Assembly: GCF_900108105.1 (NCBI RefSeq)
Contig: NZ_FNUR01000006.1
Location: 62,001-126,000, forward strand
Length of the DNA stretch: 64,000 bases
Direction of reading: 5' to 3'
Source: Butyrivibrio sp. Su6
GTDB lineage: Bacteria > Bacillota > Clostridia > Lachnospirales > Lachnospiraceae
Under the pieces are notes generated by a model. It was not told the origin of the DNA. It was given only the letters and a program-made list of their open reading frames with translations, and did not search any database. This document shows, piece after piece, positions 61,028-64,000 of this stretch; position 1 is the first letter of the stretch; each line of letters opens with the position of its first letter. The position numbers and the translations under genes were made by a program.

Positions 61028-62980
61028 ATGCAATATAATATTTATTTTGATATTTGCGCATTATTTATATTGATCACTATCGCTGTTACTTCCATGTCGA
61101 GAAGAGCTGTGCCTTCCTATCGACAGAGAGCTTACAGTGCGCTTTATTTTGCCATTTTCATGGCGACTTTGTGTGAAAGAATAGAAACATATCTGCAGAT
61201 GCATCCTCTGACCTTTTCTGAGTACGGCATTCTTGAAAAAATAGCCGGAAGTACTTTTTTCTTTTTCCATCTTGGGTCAGCAGTTTTTTATCTTTTATAT
61301 ATCATGTCTGTATTGGATATTTATGTGCCTATAACCACCTGGAAAGGCTTTTGGTATCTCTGGTTCGGGTATATTATCTGCACAGTTCTTTTAGTGGTCA
61401 ACTGGTTTGAGCCGATCCTGTTCAGCTACTCTGTAGACGGTATCTATCACAGGGGTAAATACCTTTTCCTCTTTTATATCATCGCAACGTATTATCTGAT
61501 TGTCAGCCTTGTTTTGTTGTTAAAATATAATAATCTCATGCGCAGAAGGACAAAGGTGGTTGTGGCATCATATGTTCTTTTTGTTCTTGCAGGAATACTG
61601 ATCCAATACTTTTATCCAACTCTGCTTGTCGAGAATTTCTGTAATACCATCAGTGTGACCTTTATTTATATAACCCTTCAAAATCCCAGTGAGATGGTAG
61701 ATGAAGTCCTTGATATCCTTAATAAAAAGGCTTTTCTGGAGGGACATGATCTTAAGACAAAAAGAAAAGGAGAGCACTTTACAATCTTCCTTACCATAAA
61801 AAATATCCGTACTCTCAGTGATGAGATTGGCTATGGAAATGGACAGGATGCGCTTAAGACCATAGCAAAGTATTTAAAGAGTGTAGGCCGCAGGGAACTA
61901 CACCTTATTACCTATGCTTACAGATATTCCGAGTATGTATTTGCTTTGACTGTTCATACAGATGATGCAGATAAAGCAAAGGCTTTGATGTATAAGATTT
62001 CTTACAGGATGCGTGAACCCTGGAGTTTTGGCAACATGAAGCTGAAAGTGGACGGGCAGCTCTTTTTGCTTCATTATCCTGTACATTACAAGACTACAGC
62101 TGATCTCATAAACAAGATAGAGATGATGGTTGAGCATGTAAACGATGACCACAATCTTATTATTGATGTGGATAAGGTTGACTTTGAGGCTATCAGAAGA
62201 GAAAGCGACTATGATAATCTTGCGAGGGGCAATCTCGACAGCAAGCTGGCGACAATAAAGTTCCAACCATTTTTATCCAAGATCTATAAGATCAATTATT
62301 GTGCTGATGTACTTTGTTTCCTTCATGATGCAGCCGGAAACGAAATTGATATGAGGGGAAAGATTCCTGATATTAAAGTTACTCAGGCACTTATGGACGC
62401 GGATGAGTTTGTTTTCAGAAGGGCTTGCAGGGCGCTTTCATTTTGGAATGCCGGCGACAAAAACGGCAAATACAGGGCTGTTGTCGCAATGTCTCAGGGT
62501 GAAATATCAAAGAATGATTTCATAAAGCGTATAAAGAAAATACTGCGCGAAGAGAATGCTGTAGCATCATGGATCAGCATCAAGCTCACTGAGACAACAA
62601 TTTCTACCATGAACTCCATCGCTGAGCGAAATATAAAGATGCTTGGCGATTTAAAGAGCTCTATCATTGTTGATAAATTTGGAAGCGGCTATGGAGACCT
62701 CAACAGAGTACTCTCACTCCCAGTTTCCCAGATTAACTTAGACAGCTCAATCCTTCACTCTGCCATGGAATCTGAGAAGATGATGCTGGTCGTACAGGGC
62801 ATTGTCAATCTTTTCCATGACATAAGCATATTTGTCTGTGCCACAGATATTGAGAATGAGACAGACAAAAAAATGGCTGAAGAGCTGGGTTGCGACTATC
62901 TTATCGGAGATTATATGGGAGCTCCGATGAAGGATAGTTCTTACGTTAAGTTTATTGATGCATATTTTGAGGAAAATTGA
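61028..62980 (+). CDS. Seven-helix membrane protein with degenerate GGDEF and EAL domains
   Basis: This 650-residue protein starts with seven membrane helices (about 1-220), ending at ITLQNPSEMVDEV, then a GGDEF-like domain (about 225-380) and an EAL-like domain (about 400-650). Both catalytic motifs are lost: GGDEF reads YSEYVF, EAL is replaced (VLCFL), DDFGTGY reads DKFGSGYGDL, and the AEGVE region reads CATDIEN. It probably does not make or break c-di-GMP, but could bind it or sense a ligand by its membrane part. CTGGAG at 61015 supports the ATG at 61028, not an earlier one at 60998. A truncated paralogue with the same seven-helix layout follows two bases after its stop. Confidence 0.85.
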   Translation: MQYNIYFDICALFILITIAVTSMSRRAVPSYRQRAYSALYFAIFMATLCERIETYLQMHPLTFSEYGILEKIAGSTFFFFHLGSAVFYLLYIMSVLDIYVPITTWKGFWYLWFGYIICTVLLVVNWFEPILFSYSVDGIYHRGKYLFLFYIIATYYLIVSLVLLLKYNNLMRRRTKVVVASYVLFVLAGILIQYFYPTLLVENFCNTISVTFIYITLQNPSEMVDEVLDILNKKAFLEGHDLKTKRKGEHFTIFLTIKNIRTLSDEIGYGNGQDALKTIAKYLKSVGRRELHLITYAYRYSEYVFALTVHTDDADKAKALMYKISYRMREPWSFGNMKLKVDGQLFLLHYPVHYKTTADLINKIEMMVEHVNDDHNLIIDVDKVDFEAIRRESDYDNLARGNLDSKLATIKFQPFLSKIYKINYCADVLCFLHDAAGNEIDMRGKIPDIKVTQALMDADEFVFRRACRALSFWNAGDKNGKYRAVVAMSQGEISKNDFIKRIKKILREENAVASWISIKLTETTISTMNSIAERNIKMLGDLKSSIIVDKFGSGYGDLNRVLSLPVSQINLDSSILHSAMESEKMMLVVQGIVNLFHDISIFVCATDIENETDKKMAEELGCDYLIGDYMGAPMKDSSYVKFIDAYFEEN

Positions 62981-62982
62981 TT

Positions 62983-64000
62983 ATGACTCTTTTAACAAAT
63001 CCACAAAACTACGAAATATGCTTTGCTATATGCTCAATGGTGGTTCTGCTTATCACTGTTTTTGTGCATCTTTTTGGAGAGCATTACTACAGCAGGCAAA
63101 ATGACATATTTGGCGGGCTGCTCTTTAATGCTTTTTGCATGAATTTATTGGGACTAATACATAAAGTTTGGATACAGTCTGATTTTTTTAAAATGTCCCT
63201 CAGCTATGAGGCAGTCTGTGTTCTTGTAATGCTTGAAAAAGTGTGCATTTATATAATGCCTCTTTTATCGGTCATCTATGGGATGGCTATTTTCCGCATT
63301 GAGTTCCAGAGCTTTGTCAAAAAGATCCTTATTGGTATTCCTACTATCTGCTCGCAGGTTGTTATCTTCAGCGTTATTTTTACCGGATTCTTTTACAGGT
63401 TTGATGAAAATGCTGAAACCAGGTACATATATCCGCAGGCTGTCACCATATATCTGAGTGTCTGGTTCTATCTCATTGTTGCAGCTTACATGATCATTAA
63501 GTACAAAAAGTCTTTGAGCACTGAGAAACAGATGGCCCTTGTGGTCTATTATTTTTTGATGGCAGCAGGGGTTCCTATCAGAATACTGACAAGGTCCAGC
63601 TCAATCTTTGAGTTTTCAGTTTCGATAGCTCTTTTGCTGTGCGTCTATACATTCCAGAATCCAAGTGAGTTTGTGGACTTAACTTCCGGTGCAGGAACAA
63701 AGAAAGCTCTGGATTTCACCATTTCTACCAATCTTTTACAGAAAAAGACATTTTCACTTCTGGGAATATATGTGGATAAGCTTGATGTGTTCCTGAGCGA
63801 AGAATCCATTGAGAACTCCTCAGAGCTCCTTAGACACATATCGGATTATCTAAAGAAAATGTGTCCGGAAGGAGGATTGTTTTATCCGTTTGACAGCACG
63901 TTTATTCTAATGCTTCCCGGGGCAGACCCAGATGAAACAGTGATAGAAAAAACTGTAGAACAGATAAAGATAAGGTTTAAAGATCCGTGGGTACTAAAAA
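62983..64000 (+). CDS. Second seven-helix signalling protein (partial, right edge)
   Basis: The frame opens with an ATG two bases after the previous stop and stays open to the window edge, giving about 339 residues. It begins TLLTNPQNYEICFAICSMVV and has seven predicted helices (about 10-225) ending at VYTFQNPSEFVDL, which parallels TLQNPSEMVDEV in the paralogue. The soluble part starts with a segment such as LLGIYVDKLDVFLSEES and FDSTFILMLPGAD, resembling the start of a GGDEF-like domain in the position where the neighbour has its degenerate one. No stop codon is seen, so the gene continues beyond the window. No ribosome site of its own is obvious apart from GAGGAAA at the end of the preceding gene. 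Confidence 0.75.
   Translation, partial: MTLLTNPQNYEICFAICSMVVLLITVFVHLFGEHYYSRQNDIFGGLLFNAFCMNLLGLIHKVWIQSDFFKMSLSYEAVCVLVMLEKVCIYIMPLLSVIYGMAIFRIEFQSFVKKILIGIPTICSQVVIFSVIFTGFFYRFDENAETRYIYPQAVTIYLSVWFYLIVAAYMIIKYKKSLSTEKQMALVVYYFLMAAGVPIRILTRSSSIFEFSVSIALLLCVYTFQNPSEFVDLTSGAGTKKALDFTISTNLLQKKTFSLLGIYVDKLDVFLSEESIENSSELLRHISDYLKKMCPEGGLFYPFDSTFILMLPGADPDETVIEKTVEQIKIRFKDPWVLK

Overview
The window looks like chromosomal DNA of an anaerobic Firmicute of the Lachnospiraceae, most likely Butyrivibrio or a close relative. This is inferred from the moderately AT-rich composition, strong AGGAGG ribosome sites, the gene families present (clostripain-type peptidase, YesM/YesN two-component pair, Gx-type transporter with a NusG-II protein, GH35 with a maltodextrin-type ABC importer, PilT/ComM/DprA) and Clostridia-type gene orders (cmk-ispH-rpsA, lepA-hemW). 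I see no rRNA, tRNA, CRISPR array, prophage or intact insertion sequence. No gene-free stretch exceeds 300 bases.

Layout. 1-5255: the end of a clostripain-like peptidase, then a MarR regulator with two palindromic operators in its promoter, driving a heterodimeric ABC exporter. 5276-10506 (minus strand): a lone CheY, then a seven-gene operon of a PHP phosphatase, a transglutaminase-like lipoprotein, a PilC/GspF platform protein and four small pilin-like or membrane proteins. 10704-15517: gapA-pgk-tpiA glycolysis genes, a histidine phosphatase and a shikimate-kinase-like protein, with hairpin-dense spacers. 15561-19658: an acyltransferase and an SNF2 helicase. 19809-30522: a sensing and uptake locus with a membrane-anchored binding protein, YesM-type kinase and YesN-type regulator, a divergent EAL/GGDEF protein, and a three-gene importer of the ferric/sugar-phosphate (Fbp/Afu) type.

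30652-38952: MgtC, TetR, RpiR, a flavoprotein, cmk-ispH-rpsA, CheR, and a NusG-II protein with a Gx transporter. 39175-45099: a large membrane-anchored repeat protein with eighteen 11-residue repeats and a Cys/His-rich head, followed by two COG0523-type metallochaperone GTPases (one with a long His/Asp/Glu repeat, one fused to a DUF1980-like domain) and a small membrane protein. 45182-53403: rpsT, lepA-hemW-yfbR, then pilT, comM and dprA, which together suggest pilus-dependent DNA uptake. 53420-60671: a LacI-controlled sugar importer with a GH35 beta-galactosidase. 60747-64000: a small conserved protein and two tandem seven-helix proteins with degenerate signalling domains, the second cut by the window edge.

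The strongest candidates for something undescribed are the 840-residue repeat protein at 39175-41697, the tandem seven-helix GGDEF/EAL-derived proteins at 61028-64000, the binding-protein/kinase/regulator/importer locus with an embedded c-di-GMP protein at 20148-30522, and the palindrome-rich intergenic elements near 11770, 13945-14075 and 57320-57467. All functional statements rest on reading motifs by eye; no database search was run.
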